DNA of 64,000 nucleotides from Gemella massiliensis (GTDB lineage Bacteria; Bacillota; Bacilli; Staphylococcales; Gemellaceae): NCBI RefSeq assembly GCF_900120125.1, contig NZ_LT635546.1, positions 175,228 to 239,227 of the forward strand, read 5' to 3'. Shown piece by piece: positions 1 to 7,658 of this stretch (position 1 is its first letter; each line of letters starts with the position of its first letter). The notes under the pieces were generated by a model. It saw only the letters and a program-made list of their open reading frames with translations, ran no database searches and was not told where the DNA came from. The position numbers and the translations under genes were made by a program.

Positions 1-168
1 TATTTTTGAAAATTAATTAAATAAATACAAATAAATATTATTTTATATAGATGTGAATAAATATTCACTTTTATTTTTATGTTTATGTTATAATTTTTAA
101 AAAATGTTGTAACTGTTTTCTTTTTTGTTTTCATTTATATTTTAAATTAGTACTGTTAATAATAAACA

Positions 169-204
169 CCCTTTATAAAAACTTAGATAAGCTTTTATAA
201 AGGG
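169..204 (-). terminator. Hairpin downstream of prmA, possible weak terminator
   Basis: A perfect 12-bp inverted repeat (169-180 with 193-204, arm CCCTTTATAAAA) encloses a 12-nt loop. It lies about 100 bases past the prmA stop. The minus-strand tail after the stem is only moderately T-rich, so it may be a weak terminator or another structured site. Confidence 0.45.
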
Positions 205-212
205 GGTTAGGC

Positions 213-281
213 ATGAAAGATGTTCAGGTCATAAAATATAATTTTAAATTTGTTATAAGCAACAGGGGTTATTTTTTATAA
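213..281 (+). CDS. Possible 22-residue small ORF
   Basis: A short open frame (MKDVQVIKYNFKF...) begins at an ATG preceded by a purine-rich AGGGGG at about 7 bases, a plausible ribosome binding site that overlaps the right arm of the hairpin just upstream. It has no recognisable family and ends before the convergent prmA gene. The frame is short enough to be chance in AT-rich DNA. The remainder of 1-303 shows nothing else that can be supported. Confidence 0.18.
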   Translation: MKDVQVIKYNFKFVISNRGYFL

Positions 282-303
282 AATAGATCTTACTGGATAT
301 AAA

Positions 304-1239
304 TTATTTTGTGAAAACTAATGAATACCAATCATTTTCAGAAGTTTCCTCTACTAGTTTAAATCCTTTTGCAATCATTTTTTCTAATAATTCATCTTTT
401 TTTTCTTGAATAATACCGGAAGTAATAAAGTAACCATTGTCTTCAAGGAGATTATAAGCATCATCAAGCATAAGTTCTATGATATGAGTAAGTATATTTG
501 CAACTATGATATTATATTTATTGCTTTCTTCGGTAAGAAGGCTTACCTGTTCTACTTTAATACGTTTTTCAAGATTATTTAAAGTGAAATTTTCTTTGGC
601 GACATCAACGGCAAGTTTATCAAGATCAACAGCTTTGATATTACCGTCGGTTAGATAGCTTGTAGCAATACTAAGTATTCCACTTCCTGTGCCGACGTCA
701 ATAACGTTATCATGTTTATTAACATATTTTTCAAGATTTTTAATACAAAGTGAAGTAGTTTCATGACTACCAGTTCCGAACGCCATACCGGGATCAATGT
801 TTATTATATACTTATTTTCCGTATTTTTATATTCTTTCCATGTGGGAACAATAACAAATTTTTCTCCAATATTTAGTATATCGAAATAGTCCTTCCATGA
901 ATTTTCCCAATCGCTATCCTTGATAATAGCAGTTTCAATCTTAAAAAATTTACCGATATTGATGTTTTTACCAAGTTTAATTAATTCGCTTTTTAATTTA
1001 TTAAAGTCCTTATTGTCGAAATTCAGTTCATTTATATAACCTCTAATAATAATACCAACATCAGGATAATCTGTTGGATTTAATTCGACAATAGTGCCGA
1101 AATCATCGTGTAAATTTTCTTCTAAAGTAGTGGGATCTTCAATAGCAACTCCGGTAGAACCATAATCTAACAAAATTGATTCAATTATTTCGCTTGCTTC
1201 ATTAGTAGTGTGAATTGTAATTTCAACCCAATTTTTCAT
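304..1239 (-). CDS. prmA: Ribosomal protein L11 methyltransferase
   Basis: This 311-residue protein matches PrmA in full length. It should trimethylate ribosomal protein L11 using S-adenosylmethionine in the cytoplasm. The N-terminal third is the L11-recognition domain. The class I methyltransferase core follows, with the substrate-side motif DPGMAFGTGSHETT near residues 147-160, the SAM-binding loop IDVGTGSGILSIA near 177-189, and a VANIL motif near 246-250 that corresponds to the NPPY-type position. The gene reads away from the metal transporter genes and is separated from them by 113 bases holding a likely terminator, so it is probably its own unit. Identification is secure from the motifs and length. 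Confidence 0.93.
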   Translation of the reverse strand: MKNWVEITIHTTNEASEIIESILLDYGSTGVAIEDPTTLEENLHDDFGTIVELNPTDYPDVGIIIRGYINELNFDNKDFNKLKSELIKLGKNINIGKFFKIETAIIKDSDWENSWKDYFDILNIGEKFVIVPTWKEYKNTENKYIINIDPGMAFGTGSHETTSLCIKNLEKYVNKHDNVIDVGTGSGILSIATSYLTDGNIKAVDLDKLAVDVAKENFTLNNLEKRIKVEQVSLLTEESNKYNIIVANILTHIIELMLDDAYNLLEDNGYFITSGIIQEKKDELLEKMIAKGFKLVEETSENDWYSLVFTK

Positions 1240-1302
1240 GTTGTACCTCTTTCAAGATTTATTACTTTAATCATCTTATAATATTTTTTTATAACATGCA
1301 AT

Positions 1303-1345
1303 TAAAAAAGAAAAATCCTATTAAATCAGATGAAATAATAGAATT
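1303..1345 (-). terminator. Terminator after adcB
   Basis: On the minus strand a 10-bp stem (1314-1323 with 1336-1345, one G-U pair) follows the permease stop and is followed by a T-rich tail. It would end the transporter transcript before prmA. Confidence 0.55.
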
Positions 1346-1352
1346 TATCGCA

Positions 1353-2147
1353 TTATTTTCTTTTTAAATTATAATATCCTAAACTTAAAAAGTAAAAAAG
1401 TGCTTCGATACTTGCAATAAAAAAAGTTACCGGTAGGGAAGTGTAGTATGATAATGTTATACCGAGCCAAGTTCCACTTAGGGCGAAAATGATGGAGATA
1501 AATATCATTTTCCCAACTTTGTTAGTAACATATCTTGCTGCACTGGCGGGTACTGTAAGAAGAACAAACATCAATAATGCTCCGACTACAGGAACAGTAA
1601 CACTAGTTGCAATTGATAAGAGAACTAAGAAGAAAATAGAAATAAATTTTCCATTAAGTCCTAGTGCGTTAGCACCAACGGCATCAAACGAATCAAATTT
1701 TATTATTCTGTAAAACAGTGATAATAGTATTATTACTGCAATAGCTAATGAAAAAATAAGTTTTACATCAGAGCGAGTAATTGAAACTACGCTACCGAAC
1801 AGAATGCTGTTAACGTAACTGGTACTTTTGGGAGTTAATGATAAGAAAAGTAAACCTAAACCAAGAAAAATTCCAAGCATAACACTAACCGTCGCCTCAC
1901 GTCGAAATGCTTTAACGCTGAGATGACCAACAAGATATGACATCGTAATTGTAAAGATAAGTAAGCCGTAGATAGGGTTTATACCTAAAAATACTGCAAA
2001 AGCCGCACCGGCAAATCCAACATGAGAAAGGGTATGTGAGATAAATGACATATTTCGAGCCATAACAAAAACACCGATATATCCCGCCATTATCGCAACA
2101 ATCGTTCCGACAATAAAGGCATTTTGCATAAAATCGTAATTAAACAT
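1353..2147 (-). CDS. adcB: Metal (zinc-type) ABC transporter permease
   Basis: A 264-residue integral membrane protein of the ZnuB/AdcB/MntB family (ABC-3 permeases), with about eight hydrophobic segments spread over the whole length. The conserved early stretch GYIGVFVMARNMSFISHTLSHVG near residues 22-44 is typical of the family, in which such permeases form the membrane channel for Zn or Mn uptake. Its start overlaps the end of the ATPase gene by 8 bases, indicating translational coupling. The solute-binding protein is encoded about 0.8 kb upstream behind a terminator and a repeat. The zinc assignment comes from the Zur box in front of the binding-protein gene. Manganese remains possible. 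Confidence 0.85.
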   Translation of the reverse strand: MFNYDFMQNAFIVGTIVAIMAGYIGVFVMARNMSFISHTLSHVGFAGAAFAVFLGINPIYGLLIFTITMSYLVGHLSVKAFRREATVSVMLGIFLGLGLLFLSLTPKSTSYVNSILFGSVVSITRSDVKLIFSLAIAVIILLSLFYRIIKFDSFDAVGANALGLNGKFISIFFLVLLSIATSVTVPVVGALLMFVLLTVPASAARYVTNKVGKMIFISIIFALSGTWLGITLSYYTSLPVTFFIASIEALFYFLSLGYYNLKRK

Positions 2148-2850
2148 GGTTTTCGCCCCCTATATAATGTTTACATATTTTAAGTGAATGTTGTTCTTTA
2201 TTATAATCTTTAATATTCATAAATTTGTAGCCTTCTTCAGAAAGATAAAGGGTTTTATCAACATATCTTTCATCAATCAAAGAAAGTTCATGAGTAATAC
2301 AAAGGGTTATAATATTTTCTTGTTTTGTAATATTTTTTACCAGTTCCATACACTCGATTTCACTTTGTTTATCCAAATTAGAAGTAAATTCATCAAGGAG
2401 TAATAAATTAGGTTTATTAATAAGAGCTTGTGCTAAGAAAACACGTTGTTTTTCGCCCCCGGATAATCTCCCTATAGAACTGTGCCTTTTTGAAAGTGAA
2501 TTAGTTAAAGATAGTGCAGTTTCGATTTTTTTCTTTTCTTTATTGTTTAGCCATGGGAAAAGTTTTTGTTGTAAAGGAAGTGAAACAAAATCTTCAACAG
2601 AAAGGGGTAACTCCTCATCAATTTGTCTAAATTGCGGAACATAGCCTATTGTTGCATTTTCACCGACTAATTTTATATTGGTATCTTTGTTAAGTTTTTC
2701 TAAAATATTATTGAGAAGTGTAGTTTTTCCAACACCGTTTTTTCCGACAATAGCGACAACTTCACCGGAGCTACACTTAAAAGAAAGATTGTTTAAAATT
2801 TTTTTCTCTCCAATAGAGTAAGAGAGTTCATTAATATTAAGTTCTGCCAT
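2140..2850 (-). CDS. adcC: Metal (zinc-type) ABC transporter ATP-binding protein
   Basis: A 236-residue ABC ATPase. Walker A is GKNGVGKTTL near residues 36-45, the signature LSGGEKQR lies near 128-135, Walker B LLLLDEFTSNLD follows, and the switch histidine is in ITHE. It should power metal uptake together with the overlapping permease gene. A good ribosome binding site (AGGAGG) sits just upstream. A possible minus-strand promoter TTGCTG-N17-TATATA occurs between the repeat and the start codon, so this gene pair may be transcribed apart from the binding-protein gene. No Zur box is visible directly before it. Confidence 0.87.
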   Translation of the reverse strand: MAELNINELSYSIGEKKILNNLSFKCSSGEVVAIVGKNGVGKTTLLNNILEKLNKDTNIKLVGENATIGYVPQFRQIDEELPLSVEDFVSLPLQQKLFPWLNNKEKKKIETALSLTNSLSKRHSSIGRLSGGEKQRVFLAQALINKPNLLLLDEFTSNLDKQSEIECMELVKNITKQENIITLCITHELSLIDERYVDKTLYLSEEGYKFMNIKDYNKEQHSLKICKHYIGGENHV

Positions 2851-2907
2851 AAAACCTCCTATAATTTATTGTGTATTTTTTATTATATATTATTTTACAA
2901 ATATTTC

Positions 2908-3238
2908 AGCAATGGTTAGTAGTGGTATGGACGCCTACAACTAACCTAGGTTAATTCTAGAATTTTTAGCATCTATGATGCGTAAAAATTCGTAGAAGTA
3001 AGGTATGCAAGGCTACTCTAATCTTTACGAACAAAGTGAGTAAAAGATTAGCTAGTAGCTACTGCCATGGGTCAGCAGTTGACACTAACGCATCATCTGC
3101 AACCTATGGTTTTGACGATACTAGTGTCTTTGCATACGTCACTTCTAATATTTATGATGTGCAGATAGCACTCATAAATAAAGAATTGACGCATAAAATT
3201 CTCCAAGTAAAATGCTTTTAGCATTTTACTATTACCAC
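2908..3238. repeat. Diverged unit of a modular intergenic repeat
   Basis: Non-coding stretch rich in short inverted repeats. It shares a core with the adjoining unit: around 3134-3176 and 3404-3450 both read GCATAC..(T/C)ACTTCTAA.ATTTAT..GTGC....GCACTCATAAA. It appears to be an older or variant relative in tandem with the 3239-3517 copy. A 61-codon open frame inside it looks like chance. Confidence 0.55.
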
Positions 3239-3517
3239 TACAAACATTGCTATTAGGTTCGTTGCTGTTCTTAGTGGTGGAATACTGGCTTCACCTGAGA
3301 TTATAAGCTCAGGTGAACCTTAAGAAATCCACTGCGTACGTTAGCAGTGGGAACTAAGAATTTCCTCGTCACTACATTCCTTGAAATTCAAGTTCCTGTT
3401 GCATACTTTACTTCTAAGATTTATTCGTGCTAAAGGCACTCATAAACCTAAGAATTAAAGAGAGTTCTTAAGGTTGCCACACCACTATAGAATCAGCAAC
3501 AAATAATATTTTGTATA
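3239..3517 (+). repeat. Modular intergenic repeat, copy A
   Basis: About 279 bases nearly identical (roughly 95 percent by eye) to the reverse complement of 54146-54414. The unit is a chain of small hairpins, for example TTCACCTGAG...CTCAGGTGAA (about 3291-3318), CCACTGC...GCAGTGG and CCTTGAAATTCAAG. There is no coding capacity. It lies between adcA and adcC and may be a non-autonomous mobile repeat (MITE-like). Confidence 0.85.
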
Positions 3518-3573
3518 TAAATATATAAATTTATTTAAGAATAATTAATATTTATTTTTTGAAATTACATAAG

Positions 3574-3609
3574 TAAAAAAGAAGAGATACGATTTACAAT
3601 CTCTTCTTT
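3574..3609 (-). terminator. Terminator after adcA
   Basis: A perfect 11-bp stem (AAAGAAGAGAT, 3578-3588, with 3599-3609) is followed on the minus strand by a T-run. It lies 33 bases past the adcA stop and should separate adcA from adcCB transcription, at least in part. Confidence 0.8.
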
Positions 3610-3642
3610 ATATTATACTACATATCTAAACTTTGTGAATAA

Positions 3643-4689
3643 TTAATTTTTCTTTTCATCTTTGTGGTCATCATCATGATCACTGTGATCGTGATGGTCA
3701 TGATCATGTCCTTCATGAGAGTGACTATGACCTTCGTGGTTATGAGAGTGACCTTCTTCAGCACCTTCTATATGATATGCTTTTTCACCTTTACCTCCAT
3801 TTAAAATTTCTTCAAGTTTATTATATTGATCTAACATCCACTCGATATAAGTTTTCCCGTCAGGTTGTGTTTCTGTCACATTAAGAATAGGAATATTATT
3901 TTCTTCTGCAAGATTGATTAATCCTTCAACAGTTTTGTTGGTAGTTTGGGTGTTATTAATAATTAAAGAAATCTTTTTAGATTTAATTTGTTCTTGGATA
4001 GCTTTCAAATCTTTTGGTGACGGATCGTTACCTTCTTCAGTAGCTTTGGCAAGTTTTTTAACTTCATCTGAAACTTTTAATCCCAAGCTATTAACAGAGT
4101 AATCGAATACCGGTTCTGTAGTTAAAACATATTTTCCATTCGCTTTTTCTTTTAAAGAATTGATTTTATCTGTTATTTTTGATAATTCTTTTTTGTAAGT
4201 GTCTCTATTTTTTTCATAGAAATCTTTATTTTTTGAATCTTTATCTACCAATATTTTTGTTAGTTCATCAGCAACTTTTGCCATTACTTCCGGATTGTAC
4301 CAGATGTGTTCATTATCGCCGTCTTTAAGACCTAACAATTTTGCACCGTCGACTTTTTTTATATCTTTATTATTATCGGTAAGCTTTTCGAACCAAGAGT
4401 CATAACCACCACCATTAAGAATAGCAATTTTAGCATCAGCCACTTTTTTAGCGTCTTGTGCAGTTGGTTCAAAATCGTGTGGATCAACTGAAGCGGAACT
4501 GATAATAGAAGAAACTTCTGCTTTATCTCCTGCTATATTTTTAGCAATTTCTGCATAAAAGTTAACAGAAGTTACTATTTTTGTTTTTTCGCCGGAATTA
4601 GAACTGTTTGAATTAGTTTTATTAGCACATCCTACCAGTATAAGCGAGAATGCTGCTACAATAGAAAATAATTTTATTAATTTATTCAT
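3643..4689 (-). CDS. adcA: Metal-binding lipoprotein of zinc-type ABC transporter
   Basis: A 348-residue solute-binding lipoprotein (cluster A-I). The signal peptide ends in lipobox LVGC with Cys21. Metal-ligand candidates are His71 in DPHDFEP, His128 in NEHIWYNP and Glu192 in TTEPVFDYS. The third position is usually His in zinc binders and Glu in manganese binders such as PsaA. The last 35 residues form a His/Asp-rich tail (repeats of HSHEGH and HDHD), a feature of zinc proteins. A Zur box lies directly upstream. The gene is monocistronic or attenuated by the terminator behind it. Zinc is the best guess from tail and operator, although the ligand set makes specificity less certain. Confidence 0.86.
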   Translation of the reverse strand: MNKLIKLFSIVAAFSLILVGCANKTNSNSSNSGEKTKIVTSVNFYAEIAKNIAGDKAEVSSIISSASVDPHDFEPTAQDAKKVADAKIAILNGGGYDSWFEKLTDNNKDIKKVDGAKLLGLKDGDNEHIWYNPEVMAKVADELTKILVDKDSKNKDFYEKNRDTYKKELSKITDKINSLKEKANGKYVLTTEPVFDYSVNSLGLKVSDEVKKLAKATEEGNDPSPKDLKAIQEQIKSKKISLIINNTQTTNKTVEGLINLAEENNIPILNVTETQPDGKTYIEWMLDQYNKLEEILNGGKGEKAYHIEGAEEGHSHNHEGHSHSHEGHDHDHHDHSDHDDDHKDEKKN

Positions 4690-4711
4690 TTTTTAATACA
4701 TCTCCTTTATT

Positions 4712-4726
4712 TCGTAATCATTACGT
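4712..4726 (-). promoter_or_regulatory. Zur box (zinc-uptake operator)
   Basis: The sequence TCGTAATCATTACGT is one base off the Bacillus Zur consensus TCGTAATNATTACGA. It lies just downstream of the -10 of the adcA promoter, a position where a bound repressor would block transcription. This implies a Fur-family Zur repressor rather than streptococcal AdcR. Confidence 0.85.
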
Positions 4727-4734
4727 TCTAATAG

Positions 4735-4763
4735 ATTATAATACAGAAAAATTAAAAAATCAA
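4735..4763 (-). promoter_or_regulatory. Promoter of adcA
   Basis: On the minus strand, -35 TTGATT (4758-4763) and -10 TATAAT (4735-4740) are spaced by 17 bases, followed immediately by the Zur box. Confidence 0.8.
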
Positions 4764-5329
4764 CAGTTAAATCGAAATTATTTTGAAAAAGAAAATGACG
4801 AAAAAATGTGTATCATAAGATAAAGCCGAAAGATAAGACAATACTATAATAAAGAAAAACGCTCGATGATAAACGTAAAAAATTGATGTAACAAAGATTG
4901 AAAGACTATATGATATTTTATTATTTTTAATAATAATGTGCTATAGAATTTTTTAGGTGATTAAAGTACAATATAGAAATATAAATAATTTATTAGAATA
5001 AATGGATATATAGTTTATAGTATAATTACTTAATTTAGGATGTAGCAGGTAAAGAATAATTAATTACAGATTATAGGAGAAAGGTAAGCTGTTTTACAAA
5101 TAAAGAAAATTTAATTAAAACAAAGAGGGTAGTTTATTTTACAGAAGTTGTTAAAAAACATAGTGCCAACTGTACGGTAAAAAAAGTTTTTTATTCCTGA
5201 ATTATATATGGAAGATAATTGTATCATTATAGGTGCAGAATTATAAATATTTAGATTAAAAGCAAAGTAATTGACAGAGGTGCTGAGGTTGAAACTATAA
5301 CAATTACCAATAAGTAGAATGTTTTTTTT
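4764..5329. other. Intergenic region with possible decayed coding remnant
   Basis: No intact gene. Between about 5060 and 5250 the plus strand reads through some 40 codons and, with one frame shift near a T-run at 5189, continues as ...IPELYMEDNCIIIGAEL before a stop. This looks like a decayed gene end but I cannot assign a family. The rest is AT-rich and featureless. Confidence 0.3.
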
Positions 5330-5354
5330 AGTTTATCATGTAAAAAGTGTAATT
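5330..5354. repeat. Target-site duplication, left copy
   Basis: A 25-bp stretch (starting AGTTTATCATG and ending GTGTAATT) identical to 6688-6712. It directly flanks the left end of the insertion sequence. Confidence 0.9.
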
Positions 5355-5414
5355 TGTACATTTGTAAATGATGTGAGACAAAAAAGTAAAAAATAAATAC
5401 CGGATATAATAGAA

Positions 5415-5440
5415 TTACATAGAAGCTAGCTTCTATGTAA
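5415..5440. repeat. Perfect 26-bp palindrome inside the IS
   Basis: Thirteen-base arms without a loop (arm TTACATAGAAGCT) near the left end of the insertion sequence. It could form a hairpin in single-stranded DNA or RNA, or be a protein binding site. Confidence 0.75.
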
Positions 5441-5484
5441 ACCGTATGAAGCCCCCGACGTAAATTACATTATTTGATTAGATT

Positions 5485-5617
5485 TGCCAGCTTTAATTCC
5501 TTAGAGAACATTTCAGATTTCTAAAACTTATTTGTCAAGGATTTGAAAAAGGCGTAGCCCTTGTCCTTGACAAATAAGTTGTGAAATCTATTATCTAACA
5601 AGGAATTAAAGCCGGCA
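5485..5617. repeat. Long inverted repeat at the 3' end of the transposase
   Basis: Arms of about 55 bases (5485-5543 and 5564-5617) share TGCC(A/G)GCTTTAATTCCTT at the outer ends and ACTTATTTGTCAAGGA at the inner ends, with mismatches between. The right arm includes the last transposase codons and stop. It would fold into a large hairpin in the transcript and could act as a terminator or protect against transcription from outside. Confidence 0.75.
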
Positions 5618-6589
5618 TATTTTTATAGACTCTTTCCGTAGCTCTTTTCTTTTTTCAACAGGAGAAAGCCAATTTAAAGTCTGCATAGGAAGACGGTTAG
5701 AGCGATATAGATACTTTTTCATCTGAGATATAAGATCATCATACGAAAAGAAAGATAAATGCCTGTAAAAACGTTCATTATCATTTCTATGACTACGTTC
5801 AACCTTACCGTTATGTCTAGGAGTTCTAGGTCTAATAAGTTGATGTTTAATGCCAAGATTATTACACAATACATCAAAAGGGTGTATTCGTTTAGTATCT
5901 TTAAAATGCGTAAATTCAAAACCATTATCAGTTTGAATTATCTTAGGTTTATACCCAAAATAATCAATAGCCATTTTAACAAATTGAACAGTAGAATATG
6001 ATGATTGTTCTTTAAAAGGGAAAATAAATCTTTCCCTAGTAGCTTCATCAATGATAGTATATTGATAAAATTTATCTGGAACTTCTCCTACATAACAACG
6101 TTTAGGAACATATTTCACATCAAGTTGCCATTTTTTACCAATTTCAGTAGGTGTATCATAAGGTTTAGGTTTATAAGGAATTACTTTTTTCTTAGTATCT
6201 TTATAAAAACCTAATTTTCTAAGTACTCTAAATAAAGAACAAGGATGTCTTTTATAACCTTTGTTGAATTTAAGTTTAGCATATAATTCAATCATAGAAA
6301 TATTAGGGTTACGTTTAATAAGATTTTTAATCCAAGACAATTCTTCAACTGTATGGGCGTTAGGGTGAATAGAATGAGGTCTATGAGACTTATCTATAAG
6401 AGACTCTTTAGTACCGTCATATTTTTTATTCCAACGCAAAAGAGAGGCTTTTGATATTTTATAGCGCCTACAAATAAAGCGGATAGAGTTACCATTTCTA
6501 TAAGTTTTAACTGCAGCTATTCTTGTTTGTAAAGTATGAGGTATATATCGTTGTGTTTTTTCTATATTTTCTGTTATAATAGTTTTCAT
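5606..6589 (-). CDS. DDE transposase (IS1202/IS481-like)
   Basis: A 327-residue transposase. The N-terminal helix-turn-helix region is near residues 20-75 (NGNSIRFICRRYKISKASLL, then a SLIDKSHRPH motif). The rve-type catalytic core follows, with Asp in WQLDVKYV, Asp in IIQTDNGFEF and Glu in NGKVERSHR, the three DDE acids. I prefer the ATG at 6589 because AAAGGAA lies about 9 bases before it. An ATG 13 codons further upstream lacks a ribosome binding site. The frame is intact, so the element may be active. The stop lies inside the long inverted repeat. Confidence 0.9.
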   Translation of the reverse strand: MKTIITENIEKTQRYIPHTLQTRIAAVKTYRNGNSIRFICRRYKISKASLLRWNKKYDGTKESLIDKSHRPHSIHPNAHTVEELSWIKNLIKRNPNISMIELYAKLKFNKGYKRHPCSLFRVLRKLGFYKDTKKKVIPYKPKPYDTPTEIGKKWQLDVKYVPKRCYVGEVPDKFYQYTIIDEATRERFIFPFKEQSSYSTVQFVKMAIDYFGYKPKIIQTDNGFEFTHFKDTKRIHPFDVLCNNLGIKHQLIRPRTPRHNGKVERSHRNDNERFYRHLSFFSYDDLISQMKKYLYRSNRLPMQTLNWLSPVEKRKELRKESIKICRL

Positions 6590-6687
6590 AAGAGTAAATT
6601 CCTTTTTTTGATTTGTAGGTAACTTCATTATACAGGATTTACTCTTCTTTTTTTTATTATATGTCTCACATCTATTGTAACACTACA

Positions 6688-6712
6688 AGTTTATCATGTA
6701 AAAAGTGTAATT
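6688..6712. repeat. Target-site duplication, right copy
   Basis: Identical to 5330-5354. It ends four bases before the -35 box of the rpsB promoter. Confidence 0.9.
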
Positions 6713-6716
6713 ATGC

Positions 6717-6745
6717 TTGATTTTTAATTGACAATACTATATAAT
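6717..6745 (+). promoter_or_regulatory. rpsB promoter
   Basis: TTGATT (6717-6722), a 17-base spacer, then TATAAT (6740-6745). Transcription would give a leader of roughly 115 bases before rpsB. Confidence 0.7.
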
Positions 6746-6751
6746 TAATAA

Positions 6752-6869
6752 AGTTGAGTAAAAATTCAACAAAAATAAAACACACGGTATTTGAGTAGCT
6801 GCTCGGTGCAGAGATGTTTGCAGTAAGCTTTGAGAATATCGGAGGAAAAACCAAGGAGGAAAATAACTT
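6752..6869 (+). promoter_or_regulatory. rpsB leader, possibly S2-autoregulated
   Basis: Untranslated leader with small inverted repeats (for example GCTGCTCGGTGCAG around 6800) and two purine-rich stretches, GGAGGA and AAGGAGGA, before the start codon. In other bacteria S2 represses its own operon through the leader. Here this is only inferred from position. Confidence 0.3.
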
Positions 6870-7613
6870 ATGGCAGTTATTTCAATGAAACAATTATTAG
6901 AGGCTGGGGTACACTTCGGTCACCAAACAAGAAGATGGAATCCTAAAATGGATAAATACATTTTCACAGAAAGAAACGGTATCTACATTATCGACTTACA
7001 AAAAACAGTAAAAAAAGTTGATGAAGCATATGAATTTGTAAAATCAATTGCTGACCAAGGCGGTAAAATGCTATTTGTAGGTACTAAAAAACAAGCACAA
7101 GATGCGATTAAAGAAGAAGCTGAAAGAAGCGGACAATACTACATCAATCACCGTTGGTTAGGTGGAACTTTGACTAACTATAAAACAATTAAAGGACGTA
7201 TTGATAGAATCGCTGAAATTGAAAAAATGGAAGCTGATGGAGTATTTGAAGTTCTTCCTAAAAAAGAAGTTATTGAATTAAGAAAAGAATATGATAAACT
7301 AAATAAATTCTTAGGCGGAATTAGAGAAATGAAAGGTATGCCTGATGCACTATTCGTTGTTGATCCTAAAAAAGAACACAACGCAATAGCGGAAGCTAAA
7401 AAATTAGGTATTCCTGTAGTCGGTATCGTTGATACAAACTGTGATCCGGATGATGTGGATTACGTAATTCCTGCAAACGATGATGCTATTCGTGCAGTTA
7501 AATTGTTAACTTCTAAAATGGCAGATGCTTTCGTAGCTTATAACGAAGGTAATATTGAAGAAACTGAAGAAGCATTCGTTGAAGTTGAAGAAGTAGAAGC
7601 AACAGAAGAATAA
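6870..7613 (+). CDS. rpsB: 30S ribosomal protein S2
   Basis: This 247-residue protein is full-length S2, recognisable from [22 protein letters not shown] at the start and the internal [14 protein letters not shown] stretch near residues 90-103. It is a structural protein of the small subunit and is needed to recruit S1-type proteins. The acidic C-terminal tail ([18 protein letters not shown]) is usual for this group. It is followed 45 bases later by tsf, the conserved rpsB-tsf pair. The preceding insertion sequence ends just upstream of its promoter and does not disrupt it. Confidence 0.97.
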   Translation: MAVISMKQLLEAGVHFGHQTRRWNPKMDKYIFTERNGIYIIDLQKTVKKVDEAYEFVKSIADQGGKMLFVGTKKQAQDAIKEEAERSGQYYINHRWLGGTLTNYKTIKGRIDRIAEIEKMEADGVFEVLPKKEVIELRKEYDKLNKFLGGIREMKGMPDALFVVDPKKEHNAIAEAKKLGIPVVGIVDTNCDPDDVDYVIPANDDAIRAVKLLTSKMADAFVAYNEGNIEETEEAFVEVEEVEATEE

Positions 7614-7658
7614 TTTTAAGAATAAAATAATTAAAAAATAACGGAGGCGCTCATAAAA

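Larger units (their letters stand above)
5355..6687 (-). mobile_element. Complete insertion sequence, IS1202/IS481-like, 1333 bp
   Basis: The element is bounded by 26-bp imperfect inverted ends that both start TGTA and share GATGTGAGACA at the inner end (5355-5380 and 6662-6687; about 19 of 26 match). It is flanked by an identical 25-bp direct repeat. It carries one DDE transposase on the minus strand. About 250 bases downstream of the transposase hold a perfect palindrome and a long inverted repeat. Unusually long target duplications are a known trait of the IS1202 group, while the transposase layout also resembles IS481. The intact duplication and open transposase suggest a recent insertion. 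Confidence 0.88.

Noticed and set aside
3036-3221. 61-codon open frame in the modular repeat
   Set aside because: It lies inside a hairpin-rich repeat unit, has no ribosome binding site, and is not present in the better conserved copies.
6728-6745. TTGACA at 6728 as the rpsB -35
   Set aside because: It is only 6 bases from TATAAT. TTGATT at 6717 has the proper 17-base spacing.
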